Assembly: GCA_964291545.2 (NCBI GenBank)
Contig: OZ219860.1
Coordinates: forward strand, 248,001 to 312,000
Source: G963667675 sp964291545
GTDB lineage: Bacteria > Chloroflexota > Dehalococcoidia > Lucifugimonadales > UBA3495
Direction: 5' to 3'
DNA: 64,000 bases
Both the position numbers and the translations under genes were made by a program. The notes below the pieces were generated by a model, which saw only the letters and a list, made by a program, of their open reading frames with translations, did not search any database and was not told the DNA's origin. Position 1 is the stretch's first letter, and every line of letters starts with the position of its first letter. Below are positions 8,936-17,351 of this stretch, piece by piece.

Positions 8936-9514
8936 ATGAACCTTCTTAACGGGCTTTTGGTGTCTCTGGGCAGCTTGTTCTTGGTAGCCGCCGGGATCAT
9001 GATGGTGCTGATAGCCAGCGAGGCTGTTTCGCCGACAGTGATTCCCGGCGGCGCTTTTGATGCAGAGCTAATTGATGTCGCCATTGCAACGGGCTCGGGG
9101 CTGTGGGCCTACGTCGGGGCGGCCATAATCCTCATTGCCGTTGGAACCCTTGTCTTAGTGCTGGAATTCTTCCATGCCGCCCGGGCCGCCGCTCCCGGCA
9201 TGGTGCTATTGCGGTCCGAGGAAGAGGGGGTAGTGCGCATATCGTTGGACAGTGTGCGACAGTTGGTAGAACAGACCTGCCAGAGCAACCGACAGGTCCG
9301 CCGCACAGTCTGCGGGGTGCAGATGACCGAGCAAGGACTGCAAATGCAGTTAAGCGTTGGCCTGCAACTAGGATCAGAAGTGCCCAGCGAGAGTTCGGCC
9401 CTTCAGCAAGAAGTGAAAGAGGTTGTAGAGCGCCTTATCGGCCTGCCCGTGGCGGACATTTCCATACGAGCCCATTATGTGAAAGGCCGGGAACAGTCGG
9501 TCCTAGTGAGGTAA
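8936..9514 (+). CDS. AmaP-like alkaline shock membrane anchor protein
   Basis: 192-aa membrane protein in the position of AmaP, which anchors Asp23 at the membrane. Two hydrophobic segments are visible: about 5-28 (LLVSLGSLFLVAAGIMMVLI) and about 54-78 (WAYVGAAIILIAVGTLVLVL). A soluble C-terminal half follows (ISLDSVRQLVEQTCQSN.., VKEVVERLIGLPVADISIRA), which matches the Asp23-like C-terminal module of AmaP proteins. ATG 8936 is preferred; an in-frame ATG at 8915 lies directly against the hairpin arm. No clear Shine-Dalgarno site is present, so it may depend on upstream translation. Confidence 0.82.
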   Translation: MNLLNGLLVSLGSLFLVAAGIMMVLIASEAVSPTVIPGGAFDAELIDVAIATGSGLWAYVGAAIILIAVGTLVLVLEFFHAARAAAPGMVLLRSEEEGVVRISLDSVRQLVEQTCQSNRQVRRTVCGVQMTEQGLQMQLSVGLQLGSEVPSESSALQQEVKEVVERLIGLPVADISIRAHYVKGREQSVLVR

Positions 9515-9518
9515 TCGA

Positions 9519-9740
9519 GTGCCCAAGCCAATTTTGGCCGGCTTGATAGCCGGGTTGATCTTTGGAGTAGTCTTGGTTTGGCATGGCGCCGGCGCGGCCG
9601 GGCTGGTCCTGCTTTTCACCGTGGTCGGACTCCTCATTGGGGCCATCGGCTGGCTGGTGTGGCGCATCATAAACGGGGAAGTGGACGCCGAGGACCTGCG
9701 CAACCTTGCCAGCACGATATTTATCGGGCGGCGGCGATAG
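9519..9740 (+). CDS. DUF2273-like small membrane protein
   Basis: 73-aa protein with two closely packed hydrophobic helices (PILAGLIAGLIFGVVLVWHG, then AGLVLLFTVVGLLIGAIGWL) and a polar tail, INGEVDAEDLRNLAS, resembling the D-G-E-(I/V)-D-x-x-x-L tail of DUF2273 proteins that accompany Asp23/AmaP. GTG 9519 begins 4 bases after the preceding stop codon, so it is co-translated with the AmaP-like gene. Its biochemical role is unknown; it probably belongs to the membrane complex with its neighbours. Confidence 0.78.
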   Translation: MPKPILAGLIAGLIFGVVLVWHGAGAAGLVLLFTVVGLLIGAIGWLVWRIINGEVDAEDLRNLASTIFIGRRR

Positions 9741-9846
9741 GTTACTACCGGGTTCCTGCTGGTTGGGGCGGGGTCGAGAGCCCCTCAGCTTGATAGCCGC
9801 CGTCTCCAGCCTGTCTGTAGCCGGTGTCGGCGTAAGTCTCCGGTTA

Positions 9847-10308
9847 TTACCCCGCCGGCTTTAGTTCCGCAACAAAGATCGGAATTTCGCGTTCGGTTTT
9901 GTCTTGGTAGTCCTGGTAGCGAGGGAAGACTTGCAGCGCCAAGTTCCATAGTCTTTGCCGCTCGATTGGGTCGACGACTTCCCGCGCCTGCATCGAATGG
10001 ACTACGGTCCCGTCGCGAATCTCGACGTTCGGGTCGGCTTTGAGGTTGTAGTACCAAAGCGGATTCTTTGGCTCTCCTTCCTTCGATCCCACCAGGACGT
10101 ATTTGTCGCCATCCACGACTCTGTTCAACGGAGTCTTGCGGATAGCGCCCGTCTTTCGACCCCTGTGGGTCACAAGTATCATCCTCAGACCGTCGGGAAA
10201 CTCGGAGGCGAAATAGACCGCCCCTTCGCTGCCCCCGCTCCCCTCGTACTGCTCTACGTGTTCCGACACCCAACTCCTGGGGCTGGGAATATATTCGCAC
10301 ATGGTCAT
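9847..10308 (-). CDS. Deazaflavin-dependent nitroreductase family protein (Ddn-like)
   Basis: 153-aa paralogue of the gene at 1419-1832. Seen: MILVTHRGRKTGAIRKTPLN near 43-62 and EPKNPLWYYNLKADPNVEIR near 79-98, the cofactor-binding block of the Ddn/TIGR00026 family, then RLWNLALQVFPRYQDYQDKT and REIPIFVAELKP. It is longer at the N-terminus than the first copy, with an acidic Gly-rich lead (EQYEGSGGSEG). ATG 10308 has GAGG eight bases upstream. Divergent from miaB. F420 or FMN use is inferred from the family; substrate unknown. Confidence 0.88.
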   Translation of the reverse strand: MTMCEYIPSPRSWVSEHVEQYEGSGGSEGAVYFASEFPDGLRMILVTHRGRKTGAIRKTPLNRVVDGDKYVLVGSKEGEPKNPLWYYNLKADPNVEIRDGTVVHSMQAREVVDPIERQRLWNLALQVFPRYQDYQDKTEREIPIFVAELKPAG

Positions 10309-10479
10309 TTCTACGGCCTCACGTCATTGGTCTAGCGGCGCCCGGTAGTCCTTTGTACCACCGCTTGCATCGGCGCATCAAGCGCGTCGCTCCCGCCGTA
10401 GTTGAACAACCGGCGGCTATAAAGGTGATAAAATACCTTATATCGATCTCGGCGCTTGCCGCCGTCTGCAATGAGAGCT

Positions 10480-11760
10480 ATGGACAGCTTTTATCTTTGG
10501 ACTATTGGCTGCCAAATGAACACCGCCGACTCTGAGCGTTTGGGGGCGGCCCTGGAGCAGTTGGGTCTTCAGCCAGCTAGCCGAGCACGTGACGCCGACG
10601 TAATCGTCCTCAATTCATGTGTCGTACGGCAGAGCGCTGAGGACAAGGTGGTGGGAGCCGTCACTGGTATACAGCCGCTCAAGACCAGCAGGCCCGACAG
10701 AATCGTGGCCCTCATGGGGTGCATGGTTGGGCCAAAGACAAACGACTTGAGCCGCAGGTTCCCTTACGTGGACGTTTTCATGCGCCCGCAGCAATACGGA
10801 CCTCTTTTGGACTTGGTTGGCGAACGGCTGGGCCTAGACTGGGAAGGATGCCTGGGGTCCCTGGCCCCGATGCGGCCAGACGTAACAGCATACGTGCCCA
10901 TTATCCACGGTTGCGACCTCATGTGCTCATTCTGCATCATTCCCTACCGTAGAGGCCGCCAGGTCAGCCGCCCGGTGGAAGACGTGACACGAGAGGTGGA
11001 ATTGCTGGCCGCCCGCGGCGTCAGAGAAGTGACCCTGTTGGGGCAGACGGTGGACGCCTACGGCCACGACCTGCCGGAGAAGCCGGACTTGGCTGAGCTA
11101 CTACACCGCCTCAACGCCATCGGCGATCTGGACCGAATACGTTTCCTCACCTCCCATCCGTCATTTATGAGCGACGGCATTATCGACGCTGTTGCTTCCC
11201 TTCCCAAGGTGTGCGAACACATCAACTTGCCCGTGCAAGCCGGAGACGACGACGTGCTCAACCGCATGCGGCGCAACTACACGCAAGCAGAGTACGTTGA
11301 TCTCGTCGGCCGCATCCGTGACGACGTTCCTGATGCTTCCCTGAGCACTGACATCATCGTTGGGTTCCCCGGCGAGACGGATGAGCAGTTCCGGCGTTCA
11401 TTGGACTTGGTGTCCGACATGCGTTTCGACAAGGTGCATTGCGCGGCCTACTCTCCTCGGCCCGGCACCATCGCCGACCGCACCATGGGCGACGACGTTG
11501 GACCTGAGGAGAAAACCCGGCGGCGTCAGCTCATCGATGCTCTACAGGAAACTATACAAACAGACATAAACTCCGAACTCCTGGGCCAGGATGTAGAGAT
11601 CCTCGTAGAAGGCCGCCATCGCGGCAAATGGCAGGGCAGGACCCGCAGCAACAAGCTGGTATACTTCGAGGACCAGGGGAACCGTCAAGGACAGTTAGTC
11701 CACGTCAACGTTACCAAGACCAGTCCTTGGTCTCTACAGGGAACGCCAGTCTCGGCGTGA
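10480..11760 (+). CDS. miaB: tRNA-2-methylthio-N6-dimethylallyladenosine synthase MiaB
   Basis: Radical-SAM methylthiotransferase modifying A37 of tRNAs that read codons starting with U. Seen: N-terminal UPF0004 domain with its three cluster cysteines (TIGCQMNTADSE, VLNSCVVRQSAEDKVVG, ALMGCMVG), the radical-SAM motif in HGCDLMCSFCIIPYRRGR near 150 (CxxxCxxC), VTLLGQTVDAYG, INLPVQAGDDDVLNRMRR, STDIIVGFPGETDEQF, and a C-terminal TRAM domain (VEILVEGRHRGKWQGRTRSN). Starts at 10456, 10471 and 10480 are all possible; 10480 gives the usual N-terminus. It is 32 bp upstream of nadA, probably the same transcript. It could be a related MTTase, but the motif set fits MiaB. Confidence 0.93.
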   Translation: MDSFYLWTIGCQMNTADSERLGAALEQLGLQPASRARDADVIVLNSCVVRQSAEDKVVGAVTGIQPLKTSRPDRIVALMGCMVGPKTNDLSRRFPYVDVFMRPQQYGPLLDLVGERLGLDWEGCLGSLAPMRPDVTAYVPIIHGCDLMCSFCIIPYRRGRQVSRPVEDVTREVELLAARGVREVTLLGQTVDAYGHDLPEKPDLAELLHRLNAIGDLDRIRFLTSHPSFMSDGIIDAVASLPKVCEHINLPVQAGDDDVLNRMRRNYTQAEYVDLVGRIRDDVPDASLSTDIIVGFPGETDEQFRRSLDLVSDMRFDKVHCAAYSPRPGTIADRTMGDDVGPEEKTRRRQLIDALQETIQTDINSELLGQDVEILVEGRHRGKWQGRTRSNKLVYFEDQGNRQGQLVHVNVTKTSPWSLQGTPVSA

Positions 11761-11792
11761 CGGCCTTGGGCCTTTAAGGGAGCGCTACCACC

Positions 11793-13001
11793 GTGGCTAC
11801 GAGAACCCGCCAGCCAGTAATCAGCATCAACGAGTTAGAACACTCCGCCTTTTGCAAGACGGAAGACGACCTGCCTGCGAAGCCTCTGGCCGAGGAGTTG
11901 GCTGTTAATGTCCGCTGGCAAAAGATACCAGGCGAATACTTACATAGCTCCGTGGAGGAACTTGACAGCCGCATCTACCAGGCCAAGAGATCCCTTGGGT
12001 CTTCGGTAACCGTACTGGGACACCACTACCAGCGTGAAGAAGTCATAAAGTATGCGGACTTCCAGGGCGACTCCTTCATGCTGTCTCAGCGGGCAGCCTC
12101 CCAGGCGGAAGCGAACTACATCGTCTTCTGCGGCGTCCATTTCATGGCCGAGACGGCGTGCATATTGTGCGCTCCTCATCAGAAAGTAATTCTGCCCAAT
12201 CTCGCCGCGGGTTGTTCCATGGCGGACATGGCCCCCATGGAAGACGTGGACGACGCCTGGGAGGACCTGGTCGACGCCCTGGAAGGCTTCGGAAGCATCA
12301 CCCCGGTTACTTACATGAACTCCACTGCCAGCATCAAGGCGCTGTGCGGCCGCAACGGCGGGGCCGTTTGCACCTCGTCCAACGCCGCCGCAGTTTTGGA
12401 GTGGGCCTTTGGGCAGACAGAAAAGGTGCTATTCCTGCCGGACCAGCACCTGGGGCGTAACACCGGCCTCAAGCTCGGCATCCCCTTGGATCAGATGGTC
12501 GTCTGGAACCCGTTCAAGCGATTGGGAGGCAACACCCCTGAGCAATTGCGGAACGCCAGGTTGGTGCTGTGGCAGGGACACTGCGCCGTCCACACGAGGT
12601 TCACCGTGGGGCAGATTCAGGCCGCACGAGAACGATTGCCCGATGTCCAGGTATTAGTTCACCCTGAATGCACTATGGAAACGGTCAAAGCCGCTGACCT
12701 GGTGGGCTCTACCGAGTTCATCCGCAAGACCATCAACAACTCCCCACCGGGCAGTAAATGGGCCGTGGGCACCGAGATTAGCCTGGTAAACCGCCTGGCC
12801 TTGCAGAACCCGGACAAGACCATCTTCTGCCTTGACCCGGTGACCTGTCCCTGCTCCACCATGTATCGCATTCATCCGGCCTACTTGCTGTGGGTGCTCG
12901 AGGGGCTGCTGGACGACACCGTTGTAAACCAGATCACGGTGCCAGTGGACGTCAGGCGTGATGCCCAGGTTGCCTTGCAGCAGATGCTGGCCCTGAAATA
13001 G
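11793..13001 (+). CDS. nadA: Quinolinate synthase NadA
   Basis: 4Fe-4S enzyme that condenses iminoaspartate with dihydroxyacetone phosphate to quinolinate, the second step of de novo NAD synthesis. 402 aa from GTG 11793. It has an N-terminal extension of about 60 residues relative to the compact NadA type. Seen: VTVLGHHYQREEVIKYADFQGDS, CGVHFMAETACILCAPHQKV with a cluster Cys, CSMADMAP, TYMNSTASIKALCG, CTSSNAA, VHPECTMETV, GTEISLVNRL and CLDPVTCPCSTMYRI near the end. It lies between miaB and nadB in a four-gene run. Confidence 0.95.
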   Translation: MATRTRQPVISINELEHSAFCKTEDDLPAKPLAEELAVNVRWQKIPGEYLHSSVEELDSRIYQAKRSLGSSVTVLGHHYQREEVIKYADFQGDSFMLSQRAASQAEANYIVFCGVHFMAETACILCAPHQKVILPNLAAGCSMADMAPMEDVDDAWEDLVDALEGFGSITPVTYMNSTASIKALCGRNGGAVCTSSNAAAVLEWAFGQTEKVLFLPDQHLGRNTGLKLGIPLDQMVVWNPFKRLGGNTPEQLRNARLVLWQGHCAVHTRFTVGQIQAARERLPDVQVLVHPECTMETVKAADLVGSTEFIRKTINNSPPGSKWAVGTEISLVNRLALQNPDKTIFCLDPVTCPCSTMYRIHPAYLLWVLEGLLDDTVVNQITVPVDVRRDAQVALQQMLALK

Positions 13002-13056
13002 CCGCCGCCGGCGCTCGCCGGGAACTATCCTGCGCCGTGCAGGCCGAAATATTACA

Positions 13057-13087
13057 GCCCACCGGAACGCAAACCGGTGGGCTTCTT
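13057..13087 (+). terminator. Intrinsic terminator-like hairpin between nadA and nadB
   Basis: GCCCACCGG at 13057-13065 and CCGGTGGGC at 13074-13082 form a perfect 9-bp stem with an 8-base loop, followed by TTCTT. It lies 55 bp after nadA. The T-tract is short, so it may attenuate rather than stop transcription into nadB. Confidence 0.65.
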
Positions 13088-13225
13088 GGTCCAACGGCCA
13101 GGTCCCTTACGACTATTGGCGGAAATTATGGGGCCGCCTAGGCTCTGGGCCACGCCGGTTAGACTCGCAGTAGTATAATGCCCAAACTCGCAGTCGATCC
13201 GGACCGTTGGGGCAGAGGGCCACGG

Positions 13226-14788
13226 TTGACCAAGACCAGCTACGATTTCATTGTCATCGGCAGCGGCATCGCCGGCCTGAACATAGCTTTGCTGGCCCAA
13301 CAGCACGGCTCGGTGTTGATTCTCACCAAGGGCAAGATCGACGACTGCAATACCAGGTACGCCCAGGGTGGCATCGCCGCCGCCATCGGTCCAGGCGATT
13401 CCACCAAGCTGCATTTTCAGGACACCCTGGCGGCCGGCGTTGGCCTATGCGACCAGGAAGCTGTCGAAGTCCTCACCAGGGAAGGGCCGGAGCAGGTGTC
13501 AAATCTGATTCATTGGGGTGTGGCGTTTGACACTATCCACGGCCAAATCGCCCTTGGCCGGGAAGGCGCCCACAGCGTTCCGCGCATACTACACGCCGGC
13601 GGCGATGCCACAGGTCAGCATATCGAGCAAGCCCTGACCGAACAGGTAACCAAGTCGTCCATCACTGTCATGGAATACACCTTGGCTACCAAGTTGGTAG
13701 TTGATCGCGGAAGGGTCATGGCCGTGGAAGCCTTGAACTCCATAAGCGGCGAGCACGAGACTTTCACCAGCAACATCGTAGTGCTGGCTACCGGCGGGGC
13801 GGGACGCCTGTTCGCCTACACCACGAATCCCGAGGTCGCCACCGGCGATGGCGTGGCCCTGGCCTTTCGGGCCGGAGCCCAGCTAATGGATATGGAGTTT
13901 TACCAGTTCCATCCCACAGCCTTTCATAAGGAGGGCGCTCCGGCTTTCCTCCTGTCCGAAGCCATGCGAGGCGAGGGAGCTGTGCTCCGCGGCCGGGACG
14001 GCCAGACGTTCATGGCAGACTATCATCCCTTGGGGGACCTGGCGCCCAGGGACATTGTGTCACGGGCCATAGCCGCCGAAATGGAAAGGACCGGGACCAA
14101 GTGTGTGTACCTGGATATCTCTCACCTGCCGCCGGACAAGGTGCAGGGCCGGTTCCCCAACATCTACCATTTCTGCAAGAGCTACGGGCTCGACATAACC
14201 AGGATGCCCATCCCGGTGGCGCCCGCCGCCCATTACATGATGGGCGGCGTCAAGACCGACACTTGGGGCAGGACGAACATAGCCGGGCTATATGCCTGCG
14301 GCGAGGCAGCCTGTAGCGCGGTGCATGGAGCCAATCGACTGGCCAGCAACTCTCTGCTGGACACGCTGGTGTTCGCCAACCGGCTTTTGGACGGCGCTCT
14401 GCGCAATCCTTCCGAGCCGGCGTCGGGACCAGAGGCTGGCAGCCTGGTCTTCAGCCCCAGCTCGCAGCCTCTCGGGGACGTTAAGGCCCCGCCGTTAGAT
14501 CAGGCAACTTTGCAGGACTTGATGTGGCGCAGCGTAGGGATGAACCGCACCGGCTGCCAGTTGCGTGAGGCTTCCGGCATTCTTCAAGTTTGGCAACAGG
14601 CCATGCCCCGGCCTACCGACCTGGCTTCCCATCAACTGAACAACATGGTGCAACTGGGCGTGCTCATGGCCGAAGCCGCGCTGTTGCGGCAGGAAAGCAG
14701 AGGTTCCCACTTCCGGCAGGACTTCCCGGAGACCTCCGCCGCCTGGGAGAAGCACATAGTTGCCGTCCGGCGGGAGGAGGGGTCTTGA
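13226..14788 (+). CDS. nadB: L-aspartate oxidase NadB
   Basis: FAD enzyme oxidising aspartate to iminoaspartate, the substrate of NadA. Seen: dinucleotide-binding YDFIVIGSGIAGLNIALLAQ at the N-terminus, RYAQGGIAAAIG, GREGAHSVPRILHAGGDATG, VVLATGGAGRLFAYTTNP, the substrate loop MDMEFYQFHPTAFHKEGAP, HYMMGGVKTDTWGRTNIAGL and ACGEAACSAVHGANRLASNS. I prefer TTG 13226 (AGAGGG six bases upstream, 520 aa). An ATG at 13178 adds 16 residues, but that ATG overlaps a TATAAT at 13174-13179, which could be the -10 box of a separate nadB promoter. The 3' end overlaps nadC by 4 bp. Confidence 0.95.
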   Translation: MTKTSYDFIVIGSGIAGLNIALLAQQHGSVLILTKGKIDDCNTRYAQGGIAAAIGPGDSTKLHFQDTLAAGVGLCDQEAVEVLTREGPEQVSNLIHWGVAFDTIHGQIALGREGAHSVPRILHAGGDATGQHIEQALTEQVTKSSITVMEYTLATKLVVDRGRVMAVEALNSISGEHETFTSNIVVLATGGAGRLFAYTTNPEVATGDGVALAFRAGAQLMDMEFYQFHPTAFHKEGAPAFLLSEAMRGEGAVLRGRDGQTFMADYHPLGDLAPRDIVSRAIAAEMERTGTKCVYLDISHLPPDKVQGRFPNIYHFCKSYGLDITRMPIPVAPAAHYMMGGVKTDTWGRTNIAGLYACGEAACSAVHGANRLASNSLLDTLVFANRLLDGALRNPSEPASGPEAGSLVFSPSSQPLGDVKAPPLDQATLQDLMWRSVGMNRTGCQLREASGILQVWQQAMPRPTDLASHQLNNMVQLGVLMAEAALLRQESRGSHFRQDFPETSAAWEKHIVAVRREEGS

Positions 14789-15639
14789 GCGAACTGCCTC
14801 CAGAAGTCTACCGACTGATAGACGCAGCCATCGCTGAAGACCTGGTCTTCAACGATCCAACCACGCAGGCCTTGGCGCCAGATTCCATTGCAGGAGTAGG
14901 TGTAATCCGTTCCAGGGCTGCCGGGAAGTTGGCCGGGGTGGACGTGGCCGAGGCGGTTTTTCGGCGCCTCAATCCCAGCATCTCAACTCAAAAGCTGATC
15001 GAGGACGGCGCTGACCTATCTCCAGGAGACGACGTCGTCCGACTGGAAGGAGCAGTCGCCGACATCCTACGGGGAGAGCGGGTCGCCCTCAATTTCCTGC
15101 AGCGGATGAGCGGGATTGCCACTGCCACTAGCCAGTACGTGCGAGCAATCGAGGGTTACAAGGCCCGCATCGTCGATACCCGCAAGACAATGCCCGGCAT
15201 GCGATACCTGGACAAATACGCGGTTCGCATGGGCGGCGGCAATAATCACCGGCAGAACCTGGCCGACGGCATTCTGATTAAAGACAATCATATCCAAGCG
15301 TTGCGCTCTGAGAACATGGGCCTGAAGGAGATTATCCAACTGGCCCTGTCCCGGGCCTCTCACACCGTGAAGCTAGAAGTGGAGGTGGAGACGTTGGCCG
15401 AGGTCAAGGAGGCCGTCGAGGCCGGCGCCCACATCATCATGCTGGACAACATGAGCGTCGAGACCATGCGTCAAGCCGTGGACATAGTTGAAGGCAGAGC
15501 GTTGATAGAGGCCTCGGGAGGAATCACGTTGGACACGGTCCGGCAGGTCGCCGAGACTGGCGTCGATTTGATATCCATCGGCGCACTCACCCACTCGACA
15601 ACCGCTTTGGATATGAGTTTGGACCTAGAGTCCAGCTAG
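14785..15639 (+). CDS. nadC: Nicotinate-nucleotide pyrophosphorylase (carboxylating) NadC
   Basis: Converts quinolinate and PRPP to nicotinate mononucleotide, completing the route started by NadB and NadA. TTG 14785 overlaps the nadB TGA and is preceded by GGAGGAGGGG; this gives 284 aa, the normal length. Seen: EDLVFNDPTT near 14-23, GERVALNFLQRMSGIATATS, IVDTRKTMPGMRYLDKYAVR and MGGGNNHRQNLADGILIKDNHI (the PRPP/quinolinate site), EVEVETLAEVKEAVEAGAHIIMLDN, and the C-terminal IEASGGITLDTV and GVDLISIGALTHS. Translationally coupled to nadB. Confidence 0.96.
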   Translation: MSELPPEVYRLIDAAIAEDLVFNDPTTQALAPDSIAGVGVIRSRAAGKLAGVDVAEAVFRRLNPSISTQKLIEDGADLSPGDDVVRLEGAVADILRGERVALNFLQRMSGIATATSQYVRAIEGYKARIVDTRKTMPGMRYLDKYAVRMGGGNNHRQNLADGILIKDNHIQALRSENMGLKEIIQLALSRASHTVKLEVEVETLAEVKEAVEAGAHIIMLDNMSVETMRQAVDIVEGRALIEASGGITLDTVRQVAETGVDLISIGALTHSTTALDMSLDLESS

Positions 15640-16100
15640 GACCGGCGGGGCCTGCGCCGGTCGGCGCTGTCCAAGAGTATGGTTACCGGACCGTCGTTTT
15701 GTAGCCGGAGTTGCATGTACTCTTGAAAGTATCCAGTGGCCATTCTTAGCCCGGACTGTTTGAATAAATCCACGGCATATTCGTAGAGGCGCTGCGCTTC
15801 TTTGGGCTGGGCTGCCTCGGTGAAGTCGGGACGGCGGCCCTTCCTGGTGCCGGCGTACAGCGTGAACTGGCTGACCACCAACAGTTCTGCACCAGCTTCC
15901 AGTGCTGAACTGTTGAACCGGTCCCCTTCGTCGGAAAATATCCTGAGGTTGAGGATCTTTTGGGCCAGGTACTGGGCGTCCGCTTCTTCGTCTTCCCTGC
16001 CTATACCCAGTAGTATGACGAGGCCGGGGCCGATGTCGGCCGCGTCTTTGCCGTGGGCCGAAACCGAAGCTTCAGTTACTCGCTGGACTACTGCGCGCAA
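15636..16100 (-). CDS. dtd: D-aminoacyl-tRNA deacylase
   Basis: Hydrolyses D-amino acids wrongly attached to tRNA. 154 aa from TTG 16100 (LRAVVQRVTEASVS), which has GGGAG eight bases upstream; GTG 16115 is an alternative. Seen: GLVILLGIGREDEEADAQYL, KILNLRIFSDEGDRFN, the catalytic SQFTLYAGTRKGRRPDF near 80-96, and QLRLQNDGPVTILLDS near the end. It converges on nadC: the two genes share the palindrome CTAG at 15636-15639, which gives each strand its TAG stop codon. Confidence 0.93.
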   Translation of the reverse strand: MRAVVQRVTEASVSAHGKDAADIGPGLVILLGIGREDEEADAQYLAQKILNLRIFSDEGDRFNSSALEAGAELLVVSQFTLYAGTRKGRRPDFTEAAQPKEAQRLYEYAVDLFKQSGLRMATGYFQEYMQLRLQNDGPVTILLDSADRRRPRRS

Positions 16101-16165
16101 CGGGGAAACTCCCACTGGCCTTGGGCGGGGCAACGTAAGTGGCGACGGGCTGTAAGGCGGCTGTG

Positions 16166-16507
16166 TTAGCTGCTTGAGGAGCCGGCCTCTGCCTTGGCTG
16201 CGGCCGAAGACCCGCTTTTGGAATCCGAGGACTTTTCGCTGGACGACGTTCCGTTGTCCTTGCTGCCGGAGGCCGTTTTGCTTTCCGAGGATTCTTTGTT
16301 GCCGTTTTCCACCGGCCGCTTGGGACGACCGTAGTCGGTGGTGTAGAAACCGGACCCCTTGTATATCACGGGAACCGCGTGGAACAATCGCTGGCCTCGT
16401 CCAGAGCATACCGGGCACGTTCCGGTGCCCGCCTGGGCGAAGGTTTGGACCAACTCGAATTCATTCGAGCATTCAACACATCTGTAATCGTACCGAGGCA
16501 ACTGCAC
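16166..16507 (-). CDS. FmdB family zinc ribbon protein
   Basis: 113-aa protein with an N-terminal zinc ribbon: YDYRCVECSNEFELVQ and GTCPVCSG place four cysteines at about 10, 13, 31 and 34. FHAVPVIYKGSGFYTTDYGR is the typical continuation of FmdB-type regulatory proteins. The last 55 residues are low-complexity Ser/Lys/Glu/Ala, likely disordered. ATG 16507. A TTGACA-N17-TAAATT promoter lies just upstream. The function of this family is not settled; it may be a small RNA- or protein-binding ribbon. Confidence 0.9.
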   Translation of the reverse strand: MQLPRYDYRCVECSNEFELVQTFAQAGTGTCPVCSGRGQRLFHAVPVIYKGSGFYTTDYGRPKRPVENGNKESSESKTASGSKDNGTSSSEKSSDSKSGSSAAAKAEAGSSSS

Positions 16508-16571
16508 CCTCCTGGGGCAAAAGATCGCGGCGGGCGCAAAGCCGAGCCAAACGCCAGCCGATCACCTCTAT

Positions 16572-16600
16572 AATTTACCAGCCCCAGATATAGGTGTCAA
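16572..16600 (-). promoter_or_regulatory. Sigma70-type promoter for the FmdB gene
   Basis: On the minus strand TTGACA (16600-16595), a 17-bp spacer and TAAATT (16577-16572). It lies about 65 bp upstream of the FmdB-family start codon, facing the gene. Confidence 0.55.
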
Positions 16601-16657
16601 ACTGATTGGGGCAGTGAGCGTAGGTATCCACGGCATCGGCGAAAGGGAGCCGAAGTG

Positions 16658-17167
16658 TTATGAGAGTTGGCTCTCGGGACTGGGAGAAGGAGCAAGCACC
16701 AGTTCCAGAAACACGGCGCCATCGATGGGATTGTGCCGATACGCCGGAATGTCCACGAACCCAAGGGACCTGTACAGTTGGACGGCGGCATCCATGCTTG
16801 GCAGCGTGTCCAACCGCACGGAGGCATATCCAAGTTCCCCAGCGAAGCGGAGCGCGGCTTCACACAGCAGGCGGCCAATGCCCAGGCCTCGCCAATCACG
16901 TTTCACGTACATCCGTTTAAGTTCGCAGCGCGAGTCCCCAAGGTCGCGGATGCCGGTGATACCGACCGTCGTATCACCCTCCCGCGCCAGGAGGGCTACC
17001 CCTCTTCCGGCTTGGCCATACTGCACGGTGATTTCAGCAAGTTCTCGATCTGTGTCCTGAAAGTCCGCGGAGAACGGCAGAGAGGCAAGGTACTCCTTGA
17101 CCAGTTCGGTGAAAACGCCGTACTCGGCCGGGGTCTTGGCGGTTACTATTTCAACGGTGTCGGTCAT
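16658..17167 (-). CDS. GNAT family N-acetyltransferase
   Basis: 169-aa acetyl-CoA-dependent acyltransferase. Seen: GVALLAREGDTTVGITGIRD (beta strands 2-4), ELKRMYVKRDWRGLGIGRLL near 84-103 with the R-G-x-G-I-G acetyl-CoA loop, CEAALRFAGELGYASVRLDT and AAVQLYRSLGFVDIPAY. ATG 17167 is chosen; TTG 17185 is also in frame. Substrate unknown. Similar in fold, though not close in sequence, to the GNAT gene at 49024-49494. Confidence 0.88.
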   Translation of the reverse strand: MTDTVEIVTAKTPAEYGVFTELVKEYLASLPFSADFQDTDRELAEITVQYGQAGRGVALLAREGDTTVGITGIRDLGDSRCELKRMYVKRDWRGLGIGRLLCEAALRFAGELGYASVRLDTLPSMDAAVQLYRSLGFVDIPAYRHNPIDGAVFLELVLAPSPSPESQLS

Positions 17168-17271
17168 CCTCAAGATACATCTCAAGTTGCTGCGAGCGTC
17201 AATAGAGTGAAGGGACGGAAAGGGGTCAGTTACGGAGGACTGGCAAGTGATGAGGGCTGCGGTCGGGGAAT

Positions 17272-17306
17272 GAGAAAGGGGCGTTCATCGGAAAGACGAA
17301 CGCCCC
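17272..17306 (-). terminator. Intrinsic terminator of the class IV aminotransferase gene
   Basis: On the minus strand GGGGCGTTC (17306-17298) pairs with GAACGCCCC (17286-17278): a perfect 9-bp GC-rich stem with an 11-base loop, followed by TTTCTC. It lies 45 bp after the aminotransferase stop codon. Confidence 0.75.
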
Positions 17307-17351
17307 TCGTCCACATCCAAGCTGACTCAGGGTGACCTGGCTGCAGTGGCT

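Noticed and set aside
10402..10434. Promoter TTGAAC...GATAAA before miaB
   Set aside because: The spacing is 19 bp or more for every plausible -10 hexamer, too weak to list although the region is AT-rich.
16101..16418. Long N-terminal extension of Dtd
   Set aside because: Overlaps the FmdB gene, and the Dtd fold starts at LRAVVQRV with a good Shine-Dalgarno site before TTG 16100.
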